From contig JAHNZQ020000049.1 of assembly GCA_019155205.2 (NCBI GenBank), positions 1,522,168 through 1,586,167 of the forward strand: DNA of 64,000 bases. Reading direction: 5' to 3'. The stretch's first letter is position 1, and the number at the start of each line of letters is the position of its first letter. Position numbers and translations under genes: made by a program. Shown in pieces: positions 19,681-30,049 of this stretch. The stretch is from Gracilaria vermiculophylla. Taxonomy: Eukaryota > Rhodophyta > Florideophyceae > Gracilariales > Gracilariaceae. Under the pieces are notes generated by a model, which worked only from the letters and a program-made list of their open reading frames with translations, made no database searches and had not been told where the DNA came from.

Positions 19681-20247
19681 TCACGTCGGTATTAAACTGC
19701 CAGACTCTCCTATACCGTTGAATACAACGATAGCAATATCTTTCCAGTCCTCCGTATAGCATACCAACCGGCTCCACGCTTGTTTCAGCTCTCGAACAGC
19801 ATCGGCAATCTCACCAACTAAATCGCTGTACGAGTCGTAGAGCTCCCACTCCCCGCTTTTCCTGCACAGCAATCGGGAGACAGTCGATTTCCGCTCTGCC
19901 ACAGTCTGCAACATGGAGCGCATTCCATTCGCTCGCTCGTGCCACCACGCGTCACTGAGTTTGTTCCATTCACCTGGTTTCGTCGCCGGTGAGGTCGATT
20001 CGAGATCCAGCAGATTCTTCCCTCTGCTGACCATTGGACTTATTTCGTCTAAATTCTCTCGAATCGACTTGACCAGCTTCTCGCAGCGCAGCATTCGCGC
20101 GGCGGCCAAAGCGATCTCCCCATCTTCTTGAAAGATTTGCGCTGTGTGCGCCGCTTGCCTCGCCGCAGAGGAAGCAGTCGCAAGCATTTCCACGGATTCA
20201 GAGCATGAAGGAAGGATCTTTAGCACGGCGATAACGGAAGCGTCCAT
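19681..20247 (-). CDS. Hypothetical protein, 188 residues, helical
   Basis: I do not recognise this protein. It reads smoothly with mixed composition, starts at an ATG, and appears almost wholly alpha-helical, with heptad-like spacing of Leu, Ile and Val in residues 1-70 and 110-175. It has no signal peptide, membrane segment, cysteine cluster or nucleotide-binding motif. The composition is unlike the low-complexity false frames elsewhere, which is the main reason for calling it. A coiled-coil or helical-bundle subunit of a larger complex is a guess. It faces the PPR gene tail to tail and lies upstream of the Nudix gene on the same strand, about 720 bases away. Confidence 0.5.
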   Translation of the reverse strand: MDASVIAVLKILPSCSESVEMLATASSAARQAAHTAQIFQEDGEIALAAARMLRCEKLVKSIRENLDEISPMVSRGKNLLDLESTSPATKPGEWNKLSDAWWHERANGMRSMLQTVAERKSTVSRLLCRKSGEWELYDSYSDLVGEIADAVRELKQAWSRLVCYTEDWKDIAIVVFNGIGESGSLIPT

Positions 20248-20964
20248 TTCGTCGCCACTTCAAGAGACGTAAGCCTTTGAAGAAGAGACTGGCTCCGGAG
20301 CAGAGTGCCGGGCACTAGTGAGTCTGGCAGTTACCATGGTGCGACGGTCCGGGCGTGCGCCAACATTGGTGCGGAAATCCTAAAATAATCTTTGCCCTTC
20401 TCCCTCAATTGCTGTAGATGGCACACTCCCTGAGAGCATCCGCACTGACGAAGGGGCACATTCGCTGAGGGGGCGTTCACTTGCTTTCTCATACTAATTG
20501 CTGTGATTGAAAAGCATAAAGATGCGTACTGTGCCAGAAAATTCAGATTGCGATAAAACCTAACACGGAAACCAACTGGTAAAGATCTATCTCGTTCGCA
20601 CGGCATCATGTTTATGCTCATCAGAGATAAATTTAGTTAGGAGGTACATACTGTGTGAAAAAATGCTATGCTAGAAAACGACGTGTTTTGAAGGAGGCGA
20701 GACGAACACATCTCAGTAGCTTTCAAGAAAAATAAGCAAAAGTACCTGAGTGCAGTACTGTGAGATACGAAGCAAATCGGACATGCACAGGGGTGACGAC
20801 CGAGTGTTTTTCGGCAAGTGACAAGGCCGCTTCAGAACACAGAGATTTGCGTGCTCAAAACAAAATCAGTTAAGCCAATAAGGTCAAGCGACCCGCCACC
20901 AAATAGTGTCAACTAGATGGTACAAGAAGCGAACAAAGATTGGGTTGAAGGGGCAGGCAAGCGA
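20248..20964. other. Intergenic region
   Basis: No gene seen. Short open frames on the minus strand do not resemble known proteins. Confidence 0.45.
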
Positions 20965-21729
20965 TCAAGCCGAGTATGGGAGCAATCTGAGCCTTCGCAG
21001 CTTGTCAATGGCCATGAGAGCGGCCGCGATGTTGTTGCTTTGGAGAGCGCCCGCAGCTGCCAGCTCACGGAGCTGAGATGATGTGACACCATGAACGACC
21101 TCGATATTTTCCTCGTCGTCCACATCGGCTGCATCATCCACATGATGCGCAGCGGTGCACAAAAAGTAGTACACAGACTCGCGTTGGTACTTGTCTTGTG
21201 GGGCGCCCCTTCCCTCATCGCCGTCAAGGAGGTTGACCCACTCATCGCACTGCAACTGCGCCTCCTCCTCCAATTCGGCGGCGGCGCCCATGTGCACGCT
21301 CACGTGTTTCGCGCGCTCCATTTGACCCTGTGGAAAACTGTACACAAAGCGCGCGTGCGCAATGTTGTACTCCCGAATGAGCGTGAACGTGTTGGTTGCT
21401 CTGTCAAATGGCACGACGGTCACGACTGCAAACGAGTCATTCTTCCAAACTCTGCCCCAGACATCGAACGCGAACTGCTTGCCGTCGGGGAACTTCACCT
21501 GCCGGGAATAGACCCTCGCGTAGCGGTCGTACACGACGCGATCGGAAACGACGTGATAACTCTTCTCGCGGTCCCGCAACGCCTGCAGCAGCGCAGCAGT
21601 GGAAGTGGTGTCAGGATGAACGGATACCGAGGAGAACATGAGGAAGAAGACGCTGAGAGCTGCGGCGGCCACGAGGAACGAAAAAATGAGCGCTCGGAGC
21701 GCCCTGGGAGACTGAGAGGAGCCCTTCAT
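20965..21729 (-). CDS. Membrane-anchored Nudix-like protein (ADP-sugar pyrophosphatase group)
   Basis: A single hydrophobic segment near residues 12-32 (LRALIFSFLVAAAALSVFFLMF) follows a short positively charged N-terminus, so the protein is probably a signal-anchored membrane protein. The following domain resembles NUDT5/NUDT14-type hydrolases: VYSRQVKFPDGKQFAFDVWGR, then VVTVVPFDRATNTFTLIREYN and VYSFPQGQMERAKHVSVHMGAAAELEEEAQL. The last part aligns with the Nudix box, but the usual Arg before Glu is Ala and the usual Gly after the glutamates is Gln. Three consecutive glutamates that could bind metal are kept. It may hydrolyse an ADP-sugar or similar compound, or have lost activity. The ATG at 21729 is favoured; another at 21810 would add 27 residues. 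It is divergent from MED6. Confidence 0.72.
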   Translation of the reverse strand: MKGSSQSPRALRALIFSFLVAAAALSVFFLMFSSVSVHPDTTSTAALLQALRDREKSYHVVSDRVVYDRYARVYSRQVKFPDGKQFAFDVWGRVWKNDSFAVVTVVPFDRATNTFTLIREYNIAHARFVYSFPQGQMERAKHVSVHMGAAAELEEEAQLQCDEWVNLLDGDEGRGAPQDKYQRESVYYFLCTAAHHVDDAADVDDEENIEVVHGVTSSQLRELAAAGALQSNNIAAALMAIDKLRRLRLLPYSA

Positions 21730-22288
21730 GGCTCGGCTGTTGGTGGGGTTGGGGTCGGCATGCGGCAACAGCGGCAGCAGCGCGTACGGCGGCGAGCGCC
21801 TGACCGTCATGCTGTGCAATAGCGGCTGCCGAGAGGGGGGCGGGGGGTCGGTCCGTGGCGGCGATGAGCCGTTTTTGGTTCGCTGTGCACAGTGGCTCCG
21901 CGGCTACCGCTGGTGGCTGCAATTAAGCGACACGGAACACGTTGCAGACGTGTATGGCGTCCGCGACACCATGTCAGAATGTCACAGCGTCGCCATGCCA
22001 CGCGGCGCGCTCGAAGCTTCGCAAGTAAGAAGGGAAGCGCACGTGGCGTGCTGTCGGTGCGCGCTCCTCCAGTTGCGCGAAGTGGAGAAGTGTCCCCAAA
22101 GCGGAGGGGTGTCTGCGAACGATTGCAGACGGCGCGTGCTACGCGCCAATCGCTGAATCTTGGAGCTGTCGCGAGATCGAGCCCCAGTCCTCGGTCCGAT
22201 TGTCGTGCCTCGCTACCGCCGCGTTTCCGCCCGCTACCAAAACCCAACAACAGCTTGTTTCTTCCTCCACCGCAGCTCAGACGTCGAG
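21730..22288. promoter_or_regulatory. Shared divergent promoter of the Nudix gene and MED6
   Basis: 559 bases between opposing start codons. It becomes CT-rich just before MED6 (22240-22275, ending CTCCACCGCAG, which resembles a splice acceptor). A 5' UTR intron for MED6 is possible but not shown. Confidence 0.45.
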
Positions 22289-23023
22289 ATGGTCGCATCT
22301 TCATCCAACATGAACGCCGAACAAACCGAGGACCTCACGGGTGTCATGTGGCACGACAAGAACTGGCTAGCCTACTTCCCTCTCACCAAGGACCACGTGC
22401 TCGAGTACTTCTCCCATTCACAGTTCTACGACGAGCGCTGCAACAACCAGCAGATCAAACTGCAGCGCCTAGACCTCAAATTGTTGGAAACCATGCCCGG
22501 CATAGAGTATCAGGTGACGGCTGACCCTGCGCCCGGCCTGTTTATCATCACCAAATTTCTGCGATCGATTCGACCGCCGAATCTGGAACCGCTAGCAATG
22601 TACTACGTGTTGGAAGGCGATGTGTACCAGGCACCGTCAATACACGCCATCCTGTCCTCCCGCATCCTGCAATCGTTGCATCACTTGCGCAAGGCGTTTG
22701 AGACGATGCAGAGTGCCACCGCGGTGTCCGTGCAAGGAAAGTACTCCTGGGAACCGCCACCCGTGTGCCTTAATGAGCAAGAGGACAACAGCAACGCAGA
22801 CAAGGGCGCGCAAGTGCTTTCCGGCGCCGAAAAGAGCGCCATTGACGCCATGCTGTTCGACGTGCTCGAAAAGAACCGACAGATTCACGCGGCGCACGCC
22901 GAGAAAATGTCCGCGCAGGGCGAGAAACGTGAGGATGACGTTGCCGGCAATGCACCGTCGGCGTCGCCATCTGCAACAGCGACGGCTACCGGATTGTCGC
23001 ACCCCGCGCGTTCTGCTTTGTGA
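22289..23023 (+). CDS. MED6: Mediator complex subunit 6
   Basis: MED6 is a head-module subunit of the Mediator coactivator that bridges transcription factors and RNA polymerase II. The hallmark start is WHDKNWLAYFPLTKDHVLEYFSHS-type sequence, followed by QFYDERCNNQQIKLQ, then MPGIEYQV, LFIITKFLRS and PLAMYYVLEGDVYQAPS, all in the family order. The globular part ends near residue 150 with RKAFETM. The remainder, to residue 244, is rich in Ala, Ser, Thr and Glu and likely disordered, as in other species. The ATG at 22289 is the nearest to the conserved core. A second ATG 21 bases later is also possible. The stop is TGA. Another Mediator subunit, MED7, lies 29 kb away, without evidence of linkage. 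Confidence 0.93.
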   Translation: MVASSSNMNAEQTEDLTGVMWHDKNWLAYFPLTKDHVLEYFSHSQFYDERCNNQQIKLQRLDLKLLETMPGIEYQVTADPAPGLFIITKFLRSIRPPNLEPLAMYYVLEGDVYQAPSIHAILSSRILQSLHHLRKAFETMQSATAVSVQGKYSWEPPPVCLNEQEDNSNADKGAQVLSGAEKSAIDAMLFDVLEKNRQIHAAHAEKMSAQGEKREDDVAGNAPSASPSATATATGLSHPARSAL

Positions 23024-24736
23024 CGGGGCACCAAGCTTGTGCGAAGCTAATGAACATAAACGTGAACTGTAACTAATCCGCGGCCTACATATTGTACAAT
23101 GTGCAAGTGATACCTGTAGTAATCATGGCCCCACAACGGGGTTGAATGAAGGTTGCGGATTTCGGCAGGTGGGCGTGCTACTCCGCACTAACGCAATCAT
23201 GCGACGTTATATGGGCAGCAATTTTGCCACCGTCATTCGTTTTATATGTGGCGCAACCGTTGTTGGGTGTTTCTACGCTCGTTGGGAAGAAGACGTTTAC
23301 ACAGTAAGTGCCTGAGTGCAAAGGTAATGGCAGAACAGTGCAGTTTAGTTGAGTTGCCGCACTGCGCAACCAAGTTATTTGTTGGCTGTAGGAAATGCGC
23401 CGAACGGCTTGTGCGCTGTGCACATGGAGTAGGGACAAGATGGAGGTGAGATTGTAGTTGTCGCAATGTGCGAGGGTACCGTTTACACTGCACACTAGTG
23501 GCCAGGGTGGTAGGATTGCGGAAAAATGAAGGGTCCTGCAGAGTACGTGTTTGGAGTGGTGTGAAGGGATGGCGGCAAGCTTTGGGTGAGTACATGTCAG
23601 AGAGGTGAACTGCCATGCAGCGACTACGTATCGGGCTAGCTGCTGGAGTGCGGCGGTGGCATCGCGCGATGTAAGCAAACGGGCGTTGACAGATTTAGAT
23701 TCAGAACACGTTGGCAAACGGTGTGGACAAACGCCGGCAGCGGTCAACGGAGGGTGATGTATGGACAGTGGGCGAGGTGGGGACATTGTGGGTCGAGGGC
23801 GCGCTGCGATTGACAGCCAGTGTTGGTGTATGAAGCACAATTGGGCGACTGTACAATGTCGCGGGAGGGGGCGTGCACAGGCGGCTGGGGCAGAAGGCGC
23901 ACAGCGTTGCGAAGATGAGCACAGGCGGTTAGCAAACGAAGCAGGATGAGAGGAGGGCGAGCGCCTCAGAAGTAGACCACTGAATTATTAGACAACGAAA
24001 ATGTGGTTGAGCTCATTGAGAAGTACCCTCGGCAGGTGTCCGAAGATAGACTTCGGATCATCATGGGCGCCTGCGAGTCGGTGCGGGAAGAGAGCAACTT
24101 ACATGCGTGAGGGGCGCGGCGAGGGCGCAGCGCGAGGCGATGGCGGCGCGCTGACGCGCAACGCATGGAAGTCGGTGGCGCAGCGATGCGCGCGAGGGGC
24201 GAGGGGGCTGGGGGAGCGCGGCCGGGCGTCGACGGCAGCGACGAGCAGCGGCGCGTCCGCGCCTGCACCAAAGTCGGCGAGCCGAGAAGGCAGGGGGGAG
24301 GCTGGTAGGCGGCCGCGACAGTGTTGCTGCCGTGGCGCGCAGCACCGGGGCGCGGCGTGCGGCGCGCGGCAGTGGCAGCCGCGTCCACTTGTCCGCCACG
24401 CAGGCGGCGCGCGAGCCAGGCTGTAAAACATTTCGCCAAACTGCATGCGTCGCGAAAATGCGCCAATGAGCGCGCGCAGCCGCCGGGCGCGCGCGGCGCG
24501 CCCTTTTCGTGCTGCAATTCGACGCGCTCGTCTTCCATTTCCGTTTACCGCGCGCCTCTCGGCGCGCGAGTTGGCCCTGGCTGCAACGCGCGCGCGCCCA
24601 TCCGTCGCCCCCTCCCCTGCCCCCCATCCACCGCCCGGCGTCCACCGTCCGCACCGCCGTGAGCACCGCCGCTCACCCGCCATCCTCCGCCCTCCCTGCG
24701 GCCGTTCCCCCCCTCTTGCTACGCTCGTCTCGCGCG
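23024..24736. other. Intergenic region
   Basis: 1.7 kb without a convincing gene. A 220-codon open frame on the minus strand (23178-23840) has no recognisable feature. The last 500 bases are GC-rich, then CT-rich, and probably form the promoter and leader of the next gene. Confidence 0.45.
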
Positions 24737-26122
24737 ATGTTCTCCCTCTGTGTGAATCCGCCGCCCGCTGCACAGACCTCCTCTCCGTCGTTGCGACCGT
24801 CCACGATGTCCCGTCTGTTGCGCGACGCCCTCAAATGGCGCCATCGCCACCTTCGGCGCACGCTGCGCAACTTCGTCTTCCGCCGAACTCCACAAGACCC
24901 TCCTCGCACTCTCTACACCTATGACGGCCCCTGTCTGGCGAACGCCAAGCGCCCGTCAACCGTCTCCCTTCTTCGCCATCACTCAAAATCCGCCCTCTCC
25001 CACGACCTCTGCGCCCGCCTCACGCAGCCGTACGTGCACTCATCTTCTACCAACTCGCTTTCCTCATGCACCGATCGCGAAGAACAACCCCCAATGTCGC
25101 CGCCCGATGCATCACGTGCCGTCCCCGCTTCGCCCGGCTCCATTACCGCCCAGTGCGCCGTGCCTCCACTTGATGAGCGTCTCCTCTTCTGTTCCTCCAG
25201 CTCGCTGCCAACCGTGCTGTCCGCCGAGGCCCTGTCTGACCCCGTCACAGATTCCGCCCCCACCAGCCCTCGCTCTACTCGCTCCCAGTCGCACCTGTTA
25301 AACAAGCTGTCAACCGTTCGCGATGATGCCGCTCGCCCTTTCTATCTTCTAGAGCGCACTGAGGAACAGCCTCTTCTGAACCCCTCCCCGTCACACTCGA
25401 GTCACTCTTTGCCGCCTGCATGCGCTCAACAACCCCCGCAGCCTGCGAGCAACGAGGAGCATATGCAGCCGCCGCCCGAATGCACCCAAATGCATCTACA
25501 GACACCGTCGGATTACCTCCCGGCACCCGTTTTGCCTCAACAAGATGACGACGACGAGCTCAAAATCACCGCGCCCATTGTCCCCACTTATCCTGAAGAC
25601 AGACGCGAGACACGCACCAACACACTTTCCCTGTTTGGTACTTTTGTCCCGCCTGGACTACCGCGCGCCGCTTTGCCAACGGACACCAATGCCGCCCTGG
25701 CCGCGTATGCGGAGGATGATCAGGACGAGGAAGGACTGGGCGATATAGACTTGTCGGCCGTTGACGAAGACGCCCCTTCGCTGCAACCGCAAAGTCATAC
25801 ACAGCTTCCTGCTATGCACATGGACGCTGAAACTTGTCAGTGGGTTGGGAACGAGCAAGAATTTGCCCACTTTGACAGTATTGTCGCCGCTGTGCCCGAA
25901 GACCCGGCTGAGCAACCACAGCGAGACGCCGTATTTGACGTCAGTGAGAGCCTTCTGGAACAATGGCGACAGGACGGCGAGCAGCACAATCGCCAGTTTG
26001 CAGTCGGCTATCAAGATAACGGTGCTGCAGACATTCGGGACATGATCAGCCTCTTTGCTACAGGCCAATCTCAACCACCGCACGAGGGCGAGCGCGAGCA
26101 CGAGCACGAGCACGAGCACTAG
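24737..26122 (+). CDS. Low-complexity hypothetical protein, 461 residues
   Basis: I do not recognise a domain. The protein is dominated by Pro, Ser and Thr up to about residue 330, with basic residues near the N-terminus (RHRHLRRTLRNFVFRR). It becomes acidic (DDQDEEGLGDIDLSAVDEDAP), and the final 120 residues look more ordered. The ending is a short Glu-His repeat, EREHEHEHEH. The composition resembles a regulatory or scaffold protein that is mostly disordered. The frame is open for 1.4 kb, starts after a CT-rich leader like neighbouring real genes, and is followed by AT-rich 3' sequence, which supports it as a gene. Localisation is unknown. An upstream in-frame extension to 24509 lacks an ATG start of its own. 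Confidence 0.6.
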   Translation: MFSLCVNPPPAAQTSSPSLRPSTMSRLLRDALKWRHRHLRRTLRNFVFRRTPQDPPRTLYTYDGPCLANAKRPSTVSLLRHHSKSALSHDLCARLTQPYVHSSSTNSLSSCTDREEQPPMSPPDASRAVPASPGSITAQCAVPPLDERLLFCSSSSLPTVLSAEALSDPVTDSAPTSPRSTRSQSHLLNKLSTVRDDAARPFYLLERTEEQPLLNPSPSHSSHSLPPACAQQPPQPASNEEHMQPPPECTQMHLQTPSDYLPAPVLPQQDDDDELKITAPIVPTYPEDRRETRTNTLSLFGTFVPPGLPRAALPTDTNAALAAYAEDDQDEEGLGDIDLSAVDEDAPSLQPQSHTQLPAMHMDAETCQWVGNEQEFAHFDSIVAAVPEDPAEQPQRDAVFDVSESLLEQWRQDGEQHNRQFAVGYQDNGAADIRDMISLFATGQSQPPHEGEREHEHEHEH

Positions 26123-26284
26123 CAGCGACCAACTGTGTTGTAGCTCAAGCCCTGTGTCCTGATTTTGTTGTACATATCTTGTACTCTGACTAACGGCTCT
26201 GTAGACTCAGTAGATGTAGTGTATATACTTTACTTGTACATATAAACAGCTCTCATACAATCTGTTTTCTACCTTGCAGAATTG

Positions 26285-26660
26285 TTTTTCCTTCCTACCT
26301 ATCCAGACATGCGACTTCAATTCCGGGCTGCGTTTGTTTCCTTCGCATCATTCAGCGGAACCCCTCCTAGTATCTGTGTTTACTGGAGATCAGAGCGTAC
26401 TTCAGGGCATCTAAACCTTTCTTGGATTGGCCTGTGCCACATGGAAGGCAAAGTATCTTGTTGCCAGTGTGGGACACTTGCGAAATAAGACGTCGATCAT
26501 GTCCTGGTCCGGTGCCCCTTTCATAACCTTAGCTCGAAGGAAAAAACTACCCACACCGAGCACAAGAGCAGATGTGATAATGACAGAAATCTGCAAACAA
26601 TTGCCACCATGGGTTTCGGCCTTCTTCATCTGAGAGAACTACCGTTAGAGATAGAGCACC
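26285..26660 (+). mobile_element. LINE fragment: C-terminal zinc-knuckle relic
   Basis: A frame contains CCQCGTLAK, a TAA, then DVDHVLVRCPF. It is the same CxCG-x8-HVxxRCP motif as the fragment at 36596-36976 on the other strand. Downstream homology (a Glu-Ile-Lys-Pro segment ending in AFFI) continues after a one-base frameshift. CxC-H-C knuckles of this kind end the reverse-transcriptase or RNase H protein of many non-LTR elements. Only the 3' end is present, as in a 5'-truncated insertion. The remaining 340 bases before the kinase gene show nothing. Confidence 0.55.
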
Positions 26661-27001
26661 TGTCGTGCTATAATATAGAATGACGGACACCAGTAACGAA
26701 GAAGAGAGCCTGTGTTCTGCAATTTGTGAAATGGTTCTCGATCGAAGCCTCAATCATGAACCTGGCGAATCGTCTCTTCTTCGACTGGCATCGCGGAACA
26801 TAAAAACGACCTTTTTGTCATTGACATACTGCCCCCCTTAACGGCACTACAAGGCAAGGGATAACCCTGTAGCCGTTTTCTAACTGTTCTTCAAACGAGT
26901 TTTTATTCGACACTTTGTACACACACATATGAGAGTTTTGTCACCAGGACTAATTACGGAAACTATGAAAGACAACATCGACATGCAGAAGAACAACAAA
27001 T

Positions 27002-30000
27002 CTATGCCCGTCGCACTGACGATATGTTTTCTAAAGCACTTAGCAACAGTGAAGCCTGCTCTCGCACAGTGATCGCTTCATCACCCACAAGAACCACATC
27101 CTTCAACAGAAACATCAACGCCATCACCAATCCGTGATTCCCAGATTTCGTAGTCCATAATCGTGCATGTGCAAGCAACGTTCTTAGTAATAGCAGTCTG
27201 CCACGAGGGCCACTTCCAGCCTCATCGCTGTACATGCTCTCGAGCCAACGCACCATGGCGGTAACCAACTCCTCACTTGCTCCGTACACGATGTTAATCG
27301 TGCGTGACATCGTTACCATCTTCAAATATGGTTCCAGTACTGCCTCTACATCAATAAGGCTGATCCGGGCGAGTGAATTGCACATGCGGCTCCTGTTTCT
27401 GTCCGAAACTAATCGACTCTCGACGTGGTTGGATTGTCCTTCGTCATCCAGCCATTCTGAAAAAGACTGCAACACTTTTGCTTGCCATTTTCGAACTGTG
27501 CCAGGTGCTGAAAGCATCACGAGCAGGTCTACATAGAAGTCTGCCCCATTGTGCTTTGTAAGCTCCATGCGAGTAGCTTGTCCTGCACAGGCTAAACCTG
27601 AGTACATGTCAATACATAGTGACCGTAAGTTCATGTCTTTGGATGTAATGTATCTCTGCAAATGGGGTACAAGCCCGGACCGAACCGCAATTTCTTGACG
27701 AGTCGGAGACACAATGCAGAGATTATGTAACGAAGAAATGATAAAGTGTCGTGGATTTGTCTCCAACGTTCGAATGTCCACTGAGAGATACTGAACCAAA
27801 GTTTGAATAGCTGATGCTTCCTGCAGTGCCATGTGTGTCAGTGGATCGCGTGATAAATCCCGTATACAGCACAAAATTGAGAGAATACCCGATGGTGGCG
27901 TTAATCTGTTTGATATTTGACGAATAATGGGGTTTAGGACAGATTGAGTTATCATTGTCGTTTTCACAATAGGATCTGCTCGAGCCGCAAAAGTTTTCAA
28001 TAAGCTTGCAAGTCTTGATACGTGACCTTGAACATCTTCTCGTTCTGACACCGTTTTTTCCGAGTCGTTCTTATGCCTCTCCAGATATTTCATATTGTGG
28101 GACATCCCGTCCACTATGCGATCAAGTAGACCACAAGATGCAAAACGGCGACAAAAATCTCTTTTATGGCGCTGGTTTTCCATTGACAGCATTCGATCAA
28201 TCCCCTTTAAGGCGATTCTGGTGAGCTCCCCAACTTTGAGAATGTCCGGCTCCAACATATCCACAAAGACAATAAATCCACGGCACGCAATGAACATTTG
28301 CAACGTACTTTCAAGTTCTATGATTTTCTCCATAAATCTAGCCGAAAGCAGGCGAGCCCGTAGAGGCGCCGATCGTAGACAATACTTCATGACAACAGGA
28401 AGAAATCCAGCAAGACATAAATCTTGTCTAATATTGGAGACCCTCGGATAACCATAACTCTGAATTTCAGATGGAGTTGTCGTCCTGTTTTTATCACTTC
28501 CATCGCTCGGCAACCCTTCCCCATCATCCCCGAGGATGCTTAACGTAACTCGCAATGAGGCGTCTACCATGACGTCTTTTCCTCCACGTTCTAATGCCTC
28601 TATTATTGGATTTAGCCCCGGATCATAGATAAGAAAATATCGCTGTTCGGGATGATTCTGAAATATGTCCACGAGTGAGTTGCACGCTGCGACATGAACA
28701 TCTGTCTCTTTTCCTATTGATGCAGCGAAGCGTTTCACCATTTCCCATAATTCTTTTTGTCTCCGTTCCTTCTCCCTCTCTAGCTCCACTTCTGGGTCAT
28801 CCATGACATCTTTGAACGGATCTTCGCTAAATGTCAATCGATGCAGCTCTGGTCCGCTCAAAAATGCTTCTTGACTGGCAATAAGGTCGAGGTTCTCTTG
28901 AATCGCGTCTTGATCTGTTTCGATATTCCCGAAGTCAAAGGCCTCCGAATTGAATTGCGAAGTAGCAATGCCGTTTATTCCCATACCAGCCATCCGTTCT
29001 ATGTTCTCAACGCTTTCAGTCTCTTCAAATTCAAGGTCACTGAAATCCTCGTCGTTGGATTCTTCATAGAGCTCCAGTGCACCAGGTATGTTAACAGGTG
29101 AAACCTCAGACCCCAGATGATTCGATTCAGTAGCTCCTGCGTTAGACTGTTCCGCTTTTGACCTCGTCTGGTCACTGTCAGGTTCATGAAACTCCGTGGG
29201 ACCGTCCTTCGAAAGCCACCGATGATTAAGAAGCTCCTTTGCGCTGATTCGCGTGTGCATGTCCTTGTCAAAACACTTCTTTAGAAAGTCCTGGCATTCT
29301 GCTGATAAATTCGGTGGAAGCGGAGGACAATCATCTGACACAATTCTAAATAATGCTGTGACATCAGAAAGATCATGATACGGAGGAAAGCCGGTGAGTA
29401 CTTCTATAACTGTGCACCCGACAGACCATATATCAGACGCAGTAGAAGATCCGGTGAGATTGATGATCTCTGGTGCCATCCAGTATGGAGATCCGGCTAC
29501 ATCAAATGGACTCGATTGGTCTGCTGGTTTTGTGGAAGCAACTCCGAAATCAGCCAGTTTCACATGACTTTCTTTTGTCACTAAAATGTTTGCCCCTTTG
29601 ATATCACGATGAACCACACCTTGACGATGCAAGTAGTCCAATCCCAACACGACTTGACGAATGAAGTCAGCGACGACTCTTTCATCGAACACTCGTTCAC
29701 CATCAGCCTTGCTCTTTCGAATAGAGCGAACAATGCTGAAAAGACTTCCACCTTCAACATATTCCATGACAATATCTAGAAAGCTGGACTTCGGATTATC
29801 GACAGCCTCAATATAGTTGACGATATGTCGATGTTTGAGATTTTTGAAAAGCTGAATCTCAGTCTGCAGCGCTTTCTCCTCATCGGAGGACAACTTAGAA
29901 CGCGACGCACGTTTGATTGCAACATGTCGTCCGACTTCGCGCCATATCCCCTTGTACACAGTACCGTAGGCCCCTTTTCCAATCACCTCGAGGAGCGCGT

Positions 30001-30049
30001 ACGAACCATCTCGGCCATATAGCACCTGTGAGGCGCTCCCGGTCGCCAT
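27002..30049 (-). CDS. Ser/Thr kinase of the Cdc7/SepH/MAP3K-epsilon family with ARM-like C-terminus
   Basis: The kinase domain covers residues 15-280. The Gly-rich loop is IGKGAYGTVYKG, the lysine is in VAIKRAS, the catalytic loop is HRDIKGANIL, then DFGVAS and MAPEII. The wording IGKGAYGTVYKGIWREVGRHVAIK and GSPYWMAPEIINLTGSSTASDIWSVGCTVIE is typical of the Cdc7 (S. pombe septation), SepH and plant MAP3K-epsilon group, which links mitotic exit to cytokinesis. An acidic linker, about 300-430, is followed by about 580 residues of helical ARM/HEAT-like repeats (VAACNSLVDIFQNHPE, LHNLCIVSPTRQEIAVRSGLVPHLQRY), also typical of the family. Length 1015 is close to fungal Cdc7. No intron is needed. 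Codon use is less GC-rich than in other host genes, perhaps because it borders the AT-rich block. The stop is TAG. Confidence 0.93.
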   Translation of the reverse strand: MATGSASQVLYGRDGSYALLEVIGKGAYGTVYKGIWREVGRHVAIKRASRSKLSSDEEKALQTEIQLFKNLKHRHIVNYIEAVDNPKSSFLDIVMEYVEGGSLFSIVRSIRKSKADGERVFDERVVADFIRQVVLGLDYLHRQGVVHRDIKGANILVTKESHVKLADFGVASTKPADQSSPFDVAGSPYWMAPEIINLTGSSTASDIWSVGCTVIEVLTGFPPYHDLSDVTALFRIVSDDCPPLPPNLSAECQDFLKKCFDKDMHTRISAKELLNHRWLSKDGPTEFHEPDSDQTRSKAEQSNAGATESNHLGSEVSPVNIPGALELYEESNDEDFSDLEFEETESVENIERMAGMGINGIATSQFNSEAFDFGNIETDQDAIQENLDLIASQEAFLSGPELHRLTFSEDPFKDVMDDPEVELEREKERRQKELWEMVKRFAASIGKETDVHVAACNSLVDIFQNHPEQRYFLIYDPGLNPIIEALERGGKDVMVDASLRVTLSILGDDGEGLPSDGSDKNRTTTPSEIQSYGYPRVSNIRQDLCLAGFLPVVMKYCLRSAPLRARLLSARFMEKIIELESTLQMFIACRGFIVFVDMLEPDILKVGELTRIALKGIDRMLSMENQRHKRDFCRRFASCGLLDRIVDGMSHNMKYLERHKNDSEKTVSEREDVQGHVSRLASLLKTFAARADPIVKTTMITQSVLNPIIRQISNRLTPPSGILSILCCIRDLSRDPLTHMALQEASAIQTLVQYLSVDIRTLETNPRHFIISSLHNLCIVSPTRQEIAVRSGLVPHLQRYITSKDMNLRSLCIDMYSGLACAGQATRMELTKHNGADFYVDLLVMLSAPGTVRKWQAKVLQSFSEWLDDEGQSNHVESRLVSDRNRSRMCNSLARISLIDVEAVLEPYLKMVTMSRTINIVYGASEELVTAMVRWLESMYSDEAGSGPRGRLLLLRTLLAHARLWTTKSGNHGLVMALMFLLKDVVLVGDEAITVREQASLLLSALENISSVRRA

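Noticed and set aside
23178..23840. 220-codon minus-strand frame
   Set aside because: No domain, no leader-like upstream sequence and no sensible hydrophobic pattern; probably a chance frame.
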